DNA from: HK1 sp965220535
Lineage (GTDB): Bacteria > Pseudomonadota > Gammaproteobacteria > HK1
Direction of reading: 5' to 3'
Length of the DNA stretch: 64,000 nucleotides
Assembly: GCA_965220535.1 (NCBI GenBank)
Contig: OZ244833.1
Location: 3,286,001 to 3,350,000 of the forward strand
Within the stretch, counting starts at the first letter, position 1, and every line of letters starts with the position of its first letter. Under the pieces are notes generated by a model, which was not told the DNA's origin, searched no databases, and worked only from the letters and a program-made list of their open reading frames with translations. Positions 36,846 through 48,700 of this stretch are shown here, piece after piece. Position numbers and translations under genes: made by a program.

Positions 36846-38033
36846 TTATATCGAGCCGCTCGTCAGCGCCTCCGCGTGGCGTTCGATATAGCGCACCACG
36901 CGTTCGAGTCCCTCGCGCAAGCGGTCGTGGCTCATGGCGAAGCAGACTCGAAAGGATTCCTCGTTGCCGGGGCCGAAGGTATATCCAGGGGCGATGCCGA
37001 CATCCTCCTCGGCCAAAATGCCCTCGGCGAGGGCGAAACTCGAACGCATCCCGGGCAGGCGAGGGAAGGCGTAGAACGCGCCTTGCGGCGGGGTGAATTC
37101 CAGCGCCCGACAGGAGCCCAAAATCTCCTCGGTGATCTCGCGTCCGCGGGTGTATTGCGCCCGCAGCCGAGCGACGACCTCTTGTTCTTCGAGGGCGCCG
37201 ATCGCCGCCTGTTGCACGAAGACCGTGGCCCCGGTGTTGTAGCACTCGCACAGAACCGCCCAGGCCTTGGCGAAATGCGCCGGGCCTACCGCCCAGCCGA
37301 TCCTCCAGCCGGTCATCGCCCAGGCCTTGGAAAAGCCGTTGACCACCACCACCGGATCGTCGGCGCGGGCCAAGGCGAGGAAAGAGGGCGCGGCGGCGCG
37401 CTCGTCGAAGAGATTGCGGTGGTAGACCTCGTCGGCGATCAGCAGGATATTGCGCTCGCGGCAGATCTCGAGCAGCTCCGCTTGCTGCTCCGCGGGCATG
37501 ACCCAGCCGGTCGGATTGCAGGGGGTGTTGACGAAGATCGAGCGGGTGTTTTCGCGCAGAGCCGAACGCAGATCGTCCATCGAAAGGAACCAGCCATCTT
37601 GCCCTTGGCGTTGGCGCACGAAATCGAAAGCGGCTCCGGTCGCTCGGTAGCTGTTCTCGATATTGGGCCAGTTGGGGCTGACGATCAGCGCGTGGTCGCC
37701 ATGGCCGACCCCCATGCGGGCGGCGATGGTGATCCCGAGCATCGTGGAGCCGGGCACGACGATGCGTACCGGATCGAGGTCGATCCCGTAGAGTCGGTCG
37801 AGATAATTCTTGATGGCGAGGCAGAGATCTCGCCGTCCTTGGGGGTAGTCGTAGAAGGTGTCGCCGGCATCGAGGGCGCGTTTGGCGGCGTTGCGGATCT
37901 TCTCGTCGGTGGCGATATCCCCCTCGCCGAACCACAAGGGGATCACCCTAGGATCGTCGAGCCGCTTGGCGGCGATGCGGGTGATGCCATTTTGTTGCAT
38001 GGCGGCGATATCGGCGTGAAGCGGCGATTTCAT
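36846..38033 (-). CDS. Class I/II PLP-dependent aminotransferase
   Basis: A 395-residue fold-type I aminotransferase. The internal aldimine lysine lies in NGFSKAWAMTGWRIGW, and the CNPTGW and DEVYH motifs are present. It starts 25 bp after the stop of the class III aminotransferase gene, so the two form an operon. With alanine dehydrogenase divergently placed beyond them, the set may channel amino groups from an omega-amino acid through alanine. The precise substrate cannot be read from the sequence. Confidence 0.9.
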   Translation of the reverse strand: MKSPLHADIAAMQQNGITRIAAKRLDDPRVIPLWFGEGDIATDEKIRNAAKRALDAGDTFYDYPQGRRDLCLAIKNYLDRLYGIDLDPVRIVVPGSTMLGITIAARMGVGHGDHALIVSPNWPNIENSYRATGAAFDFVRQRQGQDGWFLSMDDLRSALRENTRSIFVNTPCNPTGWVMPAEQQAELLEICRERNILLIADEVYHRNLFDERAAAPSFLALARADDPVVVVNGFSKAWAMTGWRIGWAVGPAHFAKAWAVLCECYNTGATVFVQQAAIGALEEQEVVARLRAQYTRGREITEEILGSCRALEFTPPQGAFYAFPRLPGMRSSFALAEGILAEEDVGIAPGYTFGPGNEESFRVCFAMSHDRLREGLERVVRYIERHAEALTSGSI

Positions 38034-38058
38034 GACGAAGGCTTTCTCCCGTGGCGGT

Positions 38059-39471
38059 TCATTTTGTTCGCAGAGCGTGGCCCGGCATCTGCAAAAGGTC
38101 GGAGACGGTGGCCTCGATCGAGGCGCGCAAAATGGAGACGATGCGGTCGATCCCCTCCTTGCCGAGGATCAGGGCCGGCGAAAGGACGCATAGATTGTGG
38201 ATCGGACGGACGATCAAGCCGCGCTCTTGGGCGTGCAGATCGACCATCTTGCCGACGTCGATCTCCTCGGGGAAGAGCCTTTTCGTCTCCTTGTCCTCCA
38301 CCAGCTCGACGCAGAGCATGAAATGACTGCCGCGCACGTCGCCGACGATCGGCAAGTCGCCCAGCGTTTTCAATCGTTCCAAAAAATAAGGACCCGAACG
38401 TTGTACTTGGGCGCAAAGATCCTCGCGCTCCATGACATCGATATTGGCCAAAGCGACGGCGCACGCCACCGCGTGTCCGGAATAGGTGAACCCGTGGGAG
38501 AAGATGCCGCCGTCGGCCCGCGGCCGCGAGATCCCTTCGTAGATACGATCCGAAACCAGCGTGGCCCCGAGCGGGATATAGCCCGATGTGATCCCCTTGG
38601 CGACGACGATGATATCCGGCTGCACGTCGAATCGCTCGCGGCTGGCGAAGAAGTGCCCGAGGCGGGCGAAGGCGGTGACCACTTCGTCGGAGACATAGAG
38701 GATGCCATGAGCCTCGCAGATCTCCTTCATCCGCCGGTGATAGCCCGCGGGGGCCACGAGGACGCCGCCGGCGCCCATGATCGGCTCGGCGAAGAAACAA
38801 GCGATATTTTCCTCGCCGAGTTCGGCGATCTTGTCTTCGAACTCCTGCGCCAGAAAATCGCAGTATTCGGGCTCGTTGTCGATCCCTTCGGGCATCCGGT
38901 AGCAGTTCGCTTCCGAGATGCGATGGACGAGATCGTCGGGAAAATGAAAGCCCGGCTTTTCGTCCATCTTCCCCGAAAGGCCGGAGGTCAAGTAGGTGCT
39001 GCCGTGATAGGCGTTGCGCCGCGAGATCAGCAAGCGCCTCGAGGGTTGCCCGATATTGTCGAAATAATAGTGAGCGATGCGCACCGCGCTCTCGTTGGCG
39101 CCGGAGCCGCCGGTGCTGTAAAAGACATGATCGAGATCGCCCGGAGCGAGGGCCGCCAAACGGGCGGCGAGCTCGGTGGCCGGGGAGTTGCCGATATTGG
39201 TGAAGTAGGAGTATTGGGGCAAGGCCGCGAGCTGGGCGGTTGCGGCCTCGATCAGCTCTTGGCGGCCGTAGCCGAGATTCGCGAACCACAATCCGCCCAT
39301 GCCGTCGATATAGCGATTGCCATGGACATCCTCGATGAACGCCCCTTCGCCGCGGACCATGATCGTCGAGCCCGTTCGTTTGAAGTCGGCGAAATCCGTC
39401 CATGGGTGGATGCAGTGGTCGAGATCGGCTTGGTGCAGCCCCTTCGCGTCGTGATTTTTCAGCGCTTTCAT
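38059..39471 (-). CDS. Class III omega-amino acid/pyruvate aminotransferase
   Basis: A 470-residue PLP enzyme of the class III (ornithine/omega-aminotransferase) group. Markers are YFTNIGNSPATELAARLA, the PLP-phosphate region STGGSGANESAVRIA, DEVVTAFARLG, and the catalytic lysine in VVAKGITSGYIPLGA. The N-terminal motif DGMGGLWFANLGYGR is common in putrescine-, beta-alanine- and taurine-pyruvate transaminases. The ATG at 39471 (MKALKNHDAKG) was chosen because upstream sequence in the frame has no homology; its ribosome site is poor. It is first in an operon with the class I aminotransferase. Alanine dehydrogenase lies divergently 591 bp away and could regenerate pyruvate from alanine (inference). 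Confidence 0.9.
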   Translation of the reverse strand: MKALKNHDAKGLHQADLDHCIHPWTDFADFKRTGSTIMVRGEGAFIEDVHGNRYIDGMGGLWFANLGYGRQELIEAATAQLAALPQYSYFTNIGNSPATELAARLAALAPGDLDHVFYSTGGSGANESAVRIAHYYFDNIGQPSRRLLISRRNAYHGSTYLTSGLSGKMDEKPGFHFPDDLVHRISEANCYRMPEGIDNEPEYCDFLAQEFEDKIAELGEENIACFFAEPIMGAGGVLVAPAGYHRRMKEICEAHGILYVSDEVVTAFARLGHFFASRERFDVQPDIIVVAKGITSGYIPLGATLVSDRIYEGISRPRADGGIFSHGFTYSGHAVACAVALANIDVMEREDLCAQVQRSGPYFLERLKTLGDLPIVGDVRGSHFMLCVELVEDKETKRLFPEEIDVGKMVDLHAQERGLIVRPIHNLCVLSPALILGKEGIDRIVSILRASIEATVSDLLQMPGHALRTK

Positions 39472-40062
39472 TTTTCTTCGGTCTCGGTTGATTGCGACGA
39501 TGAGGCTCCAAGGATGAGACTCCAAGGGAATACGATCCGTCGATGTCGCTTCGATCTTCGGGGCTTTCCCCTTGGCATTGTAGCCATGGCGAAGGGGGCG
39601 TTTCGCGAATATCTCGATCGCTTTTCGATCATCTTGCGATCGCGTCTCGATCGATCGAAGGAATTCGAAGGCTTGTCCTTCGCGCGAGCGAGATGATTGT
39701 CTTGCGGCTATCTCGAGATCGCCGTTGAAAAACTCTTCGCTGCCTACGATGTGTGTGCGATGTGCGTGCGAGGTGCGTACGGGGCACCGGAGGGTCGAAA
39801 GAAGAAAAAGCGCATCGGATGCCATCGATGCGAAAATACAATCGCACCGCGAAGAAAACGCGCTGCGAAAGCGAGCGATTCGGTGTTCAATTCATGCATA
39901 GAATCCCGTGTTCTTTCACAGACGATGGATTCGTCTTAGAGCCGCCGGGAGTCGCAGCCGCGGAATTTTGTTTCAAGATTCGATCTTTACAAGATTCGAT
40001 CTCGAAGTCGAGGCATTTTCAGTTCGCTTTTTCGATCATTCTCCTACAAGGAGGTCGTTGCG
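39472..40062. other. Gene-free divergent region
   Basis: About 590 bp between the class III aminotransferase and ald. A direct repeat caagattcgatct occurs twice at 39973-40004. No leader peptide or RNA gene is apparent. Confidence 0.45.
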
Positions 40063-41181
40063 ATGCTCATCGGAGTGCCGAAGGAAATCAAGGATCACGA
40101 ATATCGTGTGGGGCTGACCCCGCAGAGCGTGCAGGAGCTGATCGTGCACGGCCATCGGGCGCTCGTGGAAAGCGGCGCCGGCCATGGCATCGGGGCGGCG
40201 GACGAGGAGTACGAGGCCGCCGGAGCGCAAATCGCTTCGAGCGCGAGCGAAGTCTTTTCCCAAGCGGAGATGATCGTCAAGGTCAAGGAGCCGCAGGCGG
40301 TCGAAAGGGCGATGCTGCGCGAAGACCAGATCCTCTTTACCTATTTGCACCTCGCTCCCGACCGCCCCCAAACCGACGATCTGATGCGTAGCAAGGCGGT
40401 ATGCATCGCTTATGAGACGGTTACATCGCCCACCGGGGGATTGCCTTTGCTGGCCCCGATGTCGGAAGTCGCCGGTCGGCTTTCGATCCAAGCGGCGGCC
40501 CATTGCCTGGAAAGGGTGCACGGGGGCAAGGGGGTGCTGATGGGCGGGGTGCCCGGGGTCTCGCCGGCTAAGGTCGCGGTGATCGGGGGCGGGATGGTCG
40601 GGACCCATGCGGCGGATGTCGCGGTCGGGATGGGAGCCGATACCACCGTCATCGATCGTTCGCCCGAAGCCCTCAAATCCCTTTGGCGCCAATTCGGGCA
40701 TTCGTTGTTGACCGCCTATTCCACGCGCAGCGAGATCGAGCGTCTCGTGCTCGAGGCGGATGTGGTGATCGGCGGGGTTTTGGTTCCCGGGGCGGCGGCG
40801 CCGAAGCTGGTCAGCGCCGAGATGATCCGCAAGATGAAGCCCGGCTCGGTGGTGGTGGATGTCGCTATCGATCAGGGAGGGTGTTTTGAAACATCGCATC
40901 CGACCACCCATAGCGATCCCACCTATATCGTCGACGAGGTGGTGCATTATTGCGTTGCGAATATGCCCGGCGCGGTTCCCCGTACATCCACCTACGCACT
41001 CAATAACGTCACCTTGCCGCATGTGCTGACCCTTGCCGACAAGGGCTATCGCAAAGCCCTGCAAGACGATCCGCATTTGCGGGAGGGACTCAACGTGCAC
41101 GCCGGGGAGATCACCTGCCTTGAGGTCGCCAAGGCCCTCGGTTATCCCTTCAAGCCCGTCCTCGATGCGCTTGCGGCCTGA
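40063..41181 (+). CDS. ald: Alanine dehydrogenase
   Basis: A 372-residue NAD-dependent enzyme interconverting alanine with pyruvate and ammonia. The N-terminus MLIGVPKEIKDHEYRVGLTP is diagnostic. The nucleotide-binding GGGMVGTHAA motif and the catalytic histidine region FTYLHLAPD are present. An excellent ribosome site, AAGGAGGT, lies 9 nt before the ATG. Its placement opposite a pyruvate-dependent transaminase suggests recycling of alanine to pyruvate with release of ammonium. Confidence 0.96.
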   Translation: MLIGVPKEIKDHEYRVGLTPQSVQELIVHGHRALVESGAGHGIGAADEEYEAAGAQIASSASEVFSQAEMIVKVKEPQAVERAMLREDQILFTYLHLAPDRPQTDDLMRSKAVCIAYETVTSPTGGLPLLAPMSEVAGRLSIQAAAHCLERVHGGKGVLMGGVPGVSPAKVAVIGGGMVGTHAADVAVGMGADTTVIDRSPEALKSLWRQFGHSLLTAYSTRSEIERLVLEADVVIGGVLVPGAAAPKLVSAEMIRKMKPGSVVVDVAIDQGGCFETSHPTTHSDPTYIVDEVVHYCVANMPGAVPRTSTYALNNVTLPHVLTLADKGYRKALQDDPHLREGLNVHAGEITCLEVAKALGYPFKPVLDALAA

Positions 41182-41659
41182 TCCCTCGTCGGAGATCGGG
41201 CTGTCCGTCGAGCGGGCTTTGCGGGTTTTTCGCCCCTTCTTTTTCGTCAGCTGATTTCGGGACGAGTCGATCTCGGATCATCAACGCGAATCGAAGGGGC
41301 GGTCTCGGTGATATATCGGATCTCGGATCACCGATCCGAGATCGATTCCAAGATCGACGGGTTTTCGAGGGCGAGCCTGTGAATCGCGCAATCGCGCCGA
41401 GCGACTTGTGTTCAGGGCGTTTCGGCGTCGATGCCCGCAGGGAATCGTTTCTTGTCGCTGTCGAGCCGGGCTCGGCAGGGGGGGTCGGGGGCTTTAGGAG
41501 AAGGATAGGAAAAGGGTAGGAGAAAGACAGCGCTATCGAAGGGCTTTTCGAGGCGATGCCGCAAGAAGCGGTGCTGCAACGAGAGGCTTTTTCATCGACT
41601 CGCCCGACGATCGAAGCCGGGTCGAGGCGACTCGAGGCGGCTCGAGGAGATGAGGGCGG
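41182..41659. other. Gene-free convergent region with an inverted repeat
   Basis: Between convergent ald and ilvE. It contains an 11-bp inverted repeat gatctcggatc / gatccgagatc (41319-41343, 3-nt loop), possibly a shared terminator, and another gatctcggatc unit near 41270. Confidence 0.5.
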
Positions 41660-42598
41660 CTAGACGGGAGTCAGCCATTGCATCGCGTCCTCTCTTTGCC
41701 CGCCGGTGAGCGCGAAGAAGCGCTCTTGCAGCCGGCGGACTACGGGGCCGACCTCGCCCTTACCGATCGGCATCCGATCCAAACTGATCATCGGGGTGAT
41801 TTCCCACGCCGTGCCGCAAAAAAAGACTTCGTCGGCGGCGACGAGCTCGCTGCGATCGATATCCCGCTCCACCACATCGATCTCCGACTCCGCGCAGAGC
41901 CGCATCACCGTGCTGCGGGTGATGCTTTCGAGGATATCGCTGGTGATCGGCGGGGTGATCGCTTTGCCGTCGCGCACCATGAACAAGCACATCCCCGGCC
42001 CTTCCGCGACTTTGCCCCGAGCGTTGAGCATGATGGCGGTATCGTAGCCGTCGGCCTGCGCTTGCATCGTTGCCAAACGCCCGTTTTGGTAGTTGGCGTT
42101 GCACTTCACCCGCATCGGCATCGCGCTGTCGGGGACTCTTTGCCAAGAGCTGATATGCGCGGTGCAGCCGGTCTTCGTCCACCGGGGTTCTCGTCTCGGG
42201 GAGGCGACGATCGAAAGGCCGACGGGGCCGGTGGTCGCCGGGGAGCCGTAGCCTTTGACGAAGGCGGTGATCATGATATGCACGTTCTCTTCGAAGGCGT
42301 TTGCCCTTAGGAGTTCGAGCGTTTTCTCGGCGACGATCGGGGCTTCGAAAACCTCGTCGAAGCGCATGAATTTTTGCGAAAACTCCAATCGTTTCAGATG
42401 CTCGTCCAGCTGCAGGAGAAAGAGCCTTTTCTTCTCGGGGTTGAAGTAGCCGCGCACTCCTTCGAAGACTCCGGCTCCGAATTTGAAGCCCACGCCGGCC
42501 ACATGCACTCGTGCGTCTTCCCAAGGCAGAACCCGATCGTCGAGGTAGATGAATCGTGCCGGAGGAGGCGTCTCCACAGCGGAAGAGGGTGAGGACAT
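41660..42598 (-). CDS. ilvE: Branched-chain amino acid aminotransferase
   Basis: A 312-residue fold-type IV PLP enzyme for the last step of valine, leucine and isoleucine synthesis. Typical segments are FKFGAGVFEGVRGY, the lysine region RVKCNANYQNGRLA, and GTAWEITPM near the C-terminus. The ATG at 42598 begins MSSPSSAVETPPPARF. It is followed upstream on the same strand by hspQ, 17 bp away, so the two may be co-transcribed. Confidence 0.93.
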   Translation of the reverse strand: MSSPSSAVETPPPARFIYLDDRVLPWEDARVHVAGVGFKFGAGVFEGVRGYFNPEKKRLFLLQLDEHLKRLEFSQKFMRFDEVFEAPIVAEKTLELLRANAFEENVHIMITAFVKGYGSPATTGPVGLSIVASPRREPRWTKTGCTAHISSWQRVPDSAMPMRVKCNANYQNGRLATMQAQADGYDTAIMLNARGKVAEGPGMCLFMVRDGKAITPPITSDILESITRSTVMRLCAESEIDVVERDIDRSELVAADEVFFCGTAWEITPMISLDRMPIGKGEVGPVVRRLQERFFALTGGQREDAMQWLTPV

Positions 42599-42615
42599 GA
42601 TGAGGGTTCCAAGGT

Positions 42616-42948
42616 TCAGTGCATGTGGTGTTCGAGAAGGATATAACGCCCGTCATGCGGCTCGTCTTCGAAAAAATGATTGATATAGGGGTGTCCGACG
42701 GGCTCGCCGGTGTTGTCCACCTGTAGATTTTGCTCCGAGACGTAAGCGACGTACGTCGTCGTTTCGTTCTCGGCCAGCAGATGATAGAAAGGCTGGTCTT
42801 TGTCGGGGCGGATATTTTCCGGAATCGAGCGCCACCACTCCTCGGTGTTGTTGAACACCGGATCGACGTCGAAGATCACCCCGCGGAAGGGGTGGACTCG
42901 GTGGCGGACGATTTGACCGACTCGAAATTTCGCGATTTTTTCGGACAT
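42616..42948 (-). CDS. hspQ: Heat shock protein HspQ
   Basis: A 110-residue protein of the hemimethylated-DNA-binding YccV/HspQ family, which in enterobacteria modulates Lon protease and DnaA turnover. MSEKIAKFRVGQIVRHRVHP, then FRGVIFDVDPVF and the C-terminal HPYINHFFEDE region are characteristic. I start at this ATG because it matches the family length (~105 aa); the longer frame upstream has no homology. Confidence 0.95.
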   Translation of the reverse strand: MSEKIAKFRVGQIVRHRVHPFRGVIFDVDPVFNNTEEWWRSIPENIRPDKDQPFYHLLAENETTTYVAYVSEQNLQVDNTGEPVGHPYINHFFEDEPHDGRYILLEHHMH

Positions 42949-43397
42949 AGGCGAGAGTATGGTGGCAAATGCCGGAATTTCAAGAACGCTCGAACGATGA
43001 AGGGCAATCCGATCGACCGAGAGGATCGAAGACGAGTAAGAGAGGACAGGCGCCGATGGGCGGAGGGTTTTTTCGTCTCCATCGGTGTCGAAGCCGCCTC
43101 CGGCCGCTCGTCGCCTTTCGAGCGAGGGGTCGATACCATGGTACCCGAGCGCGGAGCCCGTTGACCTGCATTTTCGGAAAAACCCGCGAAAGACCGGTCG
43201 ATCGCGATGCCGCCCGAACGCGGGGCCGAGACATGAAAGCGAATGCGTCTTTTTCGCGTCGCCCAAGCGCAATATCGATTCGCTATGATGCACGATCCGG
43301 TGCGTGCTTCGGCAGCGGGCTCGGTTCTCGGCCAAGCCCGATCTTTTTGCCCCGACTTCGTGCGGCCAAAAAGCCTTCGACTCATTAGAAAGCGCCC
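42949..43397. other. Gene-free divergent region between hspQ and phoR
   Basis: About 450 bp. No clear heat-shock promoter, Pho box or RNA gene is recognisable by eye. Confidence 0.4.
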
Positions 43398-44753
<1,356 letters not shown>

Positions 44754-44979
44754 ATCGAACGAAGACGACGAGATGCACTAAGGCGACGATTCTTTCGCTG
44801 TCGAAGCATCGAGCGCCCGCCCTTTCGCGAAGCGAATGATCGGTTTCGACGATCGGCTACCGTCGGGCCCCGATGGAGTCGGGGTGCGAGTCGCGTTCGG
44901 ATACCTCCTTCACGGTGCAGGTGCTGACGCGCACCGGCGGTGGCGGGGCGTCGGTCAACAACAGCGACGACTGAACGCC
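44754..44979 (+). pseudogene. Decayed fragment of the shared C-terminal module
   Basis: Directly after phoR, this DNA aligns with the last ~75 codons of the giant Calx-beta gene. gaagacgacgagatgcacta matches its gaggacgacggggttcgccac, then tcgacgatcggctac matches tcgatgatcggccat, then CESRSDTSFTVQVLTRTGGG reads in frame and ends SVNNSDD-stop. Internal stops (TAA near 44780, TGA near 44841) and a one-base insertion make it non-coding. It is a 3' remnant of a lost family member on the same strand as the giant gene. Confidence 0.8.
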
Positions 44980-45228
44980 GCTCGATCCGTCGCTCGTCGA
45001 GTCGGGAATAACGAGTCGGGAAGAACGACCGCACGGCGCTTCGAAGGGCGAGGGTGCCGCATCGGGCGCTATCGGCGGTGTATCCCTACCGAGATATATG
45101 CGGCTCGCTTTCCCTTTGCTTCGACCTTCGATCGACCCTTGGGCGATCCTTTGCAAAATCGTTTGCAAAAGGCTTGCGCTTCGTGTATCGTAGCGTTCCG
45201 GGTTCGGCTTCGTGCGGGAGATGGTGGA

Positions 45229-45444
45229 ATGTCGATTCAAGGCTGTACTCGGAAAAATCGGCGCGATTGGAAGCAGCTCCTTTGCGTATCGATTACCCCC
45301 CCCCCCCCCCCCCCCCTCCCCGGCTCGTCCCTTCAACCGGGCGAGCCTCGTTACGAACGCCGGTATAAATCCACGAAACCGACACATCGAGACTCTTCGC
45401 TCGAAGCGAAGGGGTTGTCATCGTTGCGGTCGGTATTTCGATGA
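45229..45444 (+). other. Leader ORF containing the C21 tract
   Basis: An ATG preceded by gggagatggtgg opens a frame MSIQGCTRKNRRDWKQLLCV, S-I-T, then prolines from the C21 tract, and ends at 45444. The I-T-P(n) layout matches the leaders at 30309 and 33961. Here no signal peptide follows the tract in any phase; the giant gene starts 260 bp farther on. It may be a regulatory leader or a relic of an older 5' end. Confidence 0.4.
45296..45316 (+). repeat. C21 homopolymer tract
   Basis: Twenty-one consecutive C on the sense strand, about 390 bp upstream of the giant Calx-beta gene. It is preceded by gatta, matching the atta/atca before the other two tracts. Its length should be unstable in replication. 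Confidence 0.9.
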
Positions 45445-45704
45445 TCGGAATCATTCGAAGGGAGCATCGAGATCGGTGATTCGGCCCTGTCCCTCGGCGG
45501 CGATTCGGTCGTGCCTGCTCGATCGATTTTGATGCAGGATTGATTTATTGATTTGAAGAATATCCATCGCTATATTCAATAGCGAGAGCGGTACAAATCC
45601 TTTGTATCGTCATCGATGATCGAGCCGAAGCGGCGAGTCGCGCCATTCGCCGATCTTCGAAAAAGGGCCGGTACGAGTCGAATCCACGAAAAGGAAAGAA
45701 GGCA

Positions 45705-48700
45705 ATGAAACGCATCGGGAAGTTCACTTTCGGTTCCGTCGGATACGGACTCGTTTTCGGTCTTTTCGCGTCGGCGATGACGCTACCCTCGCTATCGTCG
45801 GCGCAGGCTCCGAGTTTGTTCGTCGCGACGGAAAATCTACCGAACGACGTGTTTTTGCTGCAAGAGGGTAGAACGAACTCGCTTTTTCTCGTCGTGAAAC
45901 CGAATACTCAGCCAAGCGGGAATGTGACGATAACGGCGGGGACGCCGAGCAACCCCGACTTGGAATTGTCCTCCCCCAACGGTGACTCTCCCCCCACGGT
46001 GATGTACACGACCACCAGCTGGGACTCCTACCCTTGGCCGGTTTTCACTGTCAAAGCAGCAGAAGACGCCGATACCTTGGACGAGGACGTGACCATCGTT
46101 TTTTCGGCATCGGGCGGTGGCTATGCCGGCGTGACCGGCACGGCGAAGATCAGGATACTCGACAACGACAAGATCATTTACTCGCCCACCTCGTTTACGA
46201 TGGACGAGGGCGGCACCGCCACCGTCAGCGTGAAACTGGCGGAACAGCCGAGCGAGGATGCGACGGTATATCTGTGGTACAGAAGACTCATTCCTATCGG
46301 CGGTCACGCCGGCCGTCTGAGTTTCGACCGGGAAAGGTTGACCTTCACCAGTGCGAACTGGAATGTGAATCAGCAGATCACGGTGACGGCGGCGGAGGAA
46401 GACGGGGATTACGGGGACGATTCCAACCACCGCCTATACCTTTCGCTGGTCGGGAAGAATAGGTCGCCTTATGGCACCGTGAGCATCACGATGAGGGACA
46501 ACGACAGGAACTTGGTGCTCTCTAAGAAAAGACTGGACCTCTTGGAGGGTGAAACGGACAGTTTTGACGTGAAGTTGACAACGCTGCCGAGCGCGAACGT
46601 TTCGGTGACCCTGACCCAGCCGAGCAACCCCGACGTGAGGGTCAACAAAACCGAGTTGACCTTCACGCCATCCAACTGGGATAAGAACCAGACGGTGAAT
46701 GTGAGCGTGGCTACGGACAGCGATGGCTTGAACGAGAACGCGAGCATTTCTCTTTCGGCATCGGGCGGCGGCTACAACAGCGCGAGCCATCGAGGCAGCG
46801 TAAATGTCAATATAATGGATCGCACCAACCTATTGGTGTTCCCCCCGGCTCAAGCCGATCTTACGAGGATAACCGAGGGTACGTCGAATACCACCGTGCC
46901 CGCCCTGTCACTGGCGAGGCAGCCGACGGGGGATGTAACGGTAACGATAGCCCAGCCGAGCAACCCCGATTTGACGGTGGACAAGACTTCGCTCACCTTC
47001 ACGACGAGAAACTGGAAAACCCTTCAATTCGTCGGTATGAACGCGGCCCAAGACGACGATTCTGCGGACGAAAGTACGGATATTGTTTTCCGGGCCTCCG
47101 GCGGTGGTTTCGACGGCGTGAGCCGCACAGAGACGATCACCATCGTCGATGACGACTTGATCGTTTTGTCGCCGACCACGTTGACGATGAACGAGGGCGG
47201 CACCGGGACCATCAATATCAAACTGAAGAATCAGCCGAGCGAGAATACGACGGTAACTTTGGAAAGCAGCTACGGGACCATAGCGCCTAGCGGCGACAAT
47301 CCCGGCAGGATATCTTTCGGCCCGAAAACCTTCACTTTCACCAGCGCGAACTGGAATGTGAATCAGCAGATCACGGTGACGGCGACGGAGGACGACAGCA
47401 ACTATATCGACAACCGGTATCGCATACTCTTTCTCCCCAACGGGCCAGATGAAGAGCCTTTCATTCGTTATGTGATCGAAGTGAAAGACAACGATAGGAA
47501 CTTGGTGCTATCGACGAAAAGAATGAATCTCTTCGAGGGTGATACGGACAACAGTTTTGACGTGAAGTTGACATCGCAGCCGAGCGCGAACGTTTCGGTG
47601 ACGCTGACATCGAACAACACCGATGTGACTTTGAACAAAACCATGTTGACCTTCACGCCATCCAACTGGCACATGGACCAGACGGTGAATGTGAGCGTGG
47701 CTACGGACAGCGATTCTTTGAACGAGAACGCGACCATTTCTATTGCGGCATCGGACGGCGGCTACGACGGCCTGAGCGATAGCGTCTATGTCGATGTGAC
47801 GGATCATGCCAATCTATTGGTGTTCCCCCCGGCTCAAGCCGATCTTACCAAGATAACCGAGGGTACGTCGAATACCACTGTGCCCGCCCTGTCACTGGCG
47901 AGGAAGCCGACGGGGAACGTAACGGTAACGATAACCCAGCCGAGCAACACCGATTTGACGGTGGACAAGACTTTGCTCACCATCAAGCCAGGTGACTGGA
48001 AAACCCTTCAATTCGTCGGTATGAACGCGGCCCAAGACGACGATTCTGCGGACGAAAGCGCGGATATTGTTTTCCGGGCCTCCGGCGGTGGTTTCGACGG
48101 CACGAGCCGCACAGTGAGGATCACCATCGTCGATGACGACTTGATCGTTTTGTCGCCGACCACGTTGACGATGAACGAGGGCGGCACCGGGACCATCAAC
48201 ATCAAACTGAAGAATCAGCCGAGCGAGAATACGACGGTAACTTTGGAAAGCAGCTACGGGACCATAGCGCCTAGCGGCGACAATCCCGGCAGGATATCTT
48301 TTGGCCCGAAAACCTTTGCTTTCACCAGCGCGAACTGGAATGTGAATCAGCAGATCACGGTGACGGCGACGGAGGACAACAGCAATTATATCGACAACCG
48401 GTATAGAATACTCTTTCTCCCCAACGGCTCAGGTGAATTGCCTTTCATTCGTTATGTAATCGAAGTGAAGGACAACGATAGGATTTTGAATATATCGCAG
48501 AAAAGCTTCAATATCACCGAAGGCGATACGAGCAAATTTTTCAACGTGAAGTTGCCATCACAGCCAAGTGCGGATGTTTCGGTGACGCTGTCGTCGAACA
48601 ACACCGACGTGACGGTCGACAAGACCATGTTGACCTTTACGCGAGACGACTGGAGTGAAAACCAGAGCCAGAGGGTGAATCTGAGCGTGGCCGAGGACAA

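Larger units (their letters stand above)
44980..45704. other. Upstream region of the giant adhesin gene
   Basis: About 725 bp without a firm gene, containing a short leader ORF, the C21 tract and a hairpin (ggctcgtccc ttcaacc gggcgagcc, about 45322-45347). Presumably it includes the promoter and 5' UTR of the giant gene. Confidence 0.5.

Noticed and set aside
38197..39696. Plus-strand frame of 499 codons opposite the class III transaminase
   Set aside because: Antisense of a gene with all catalytic motifs; no homology seen.
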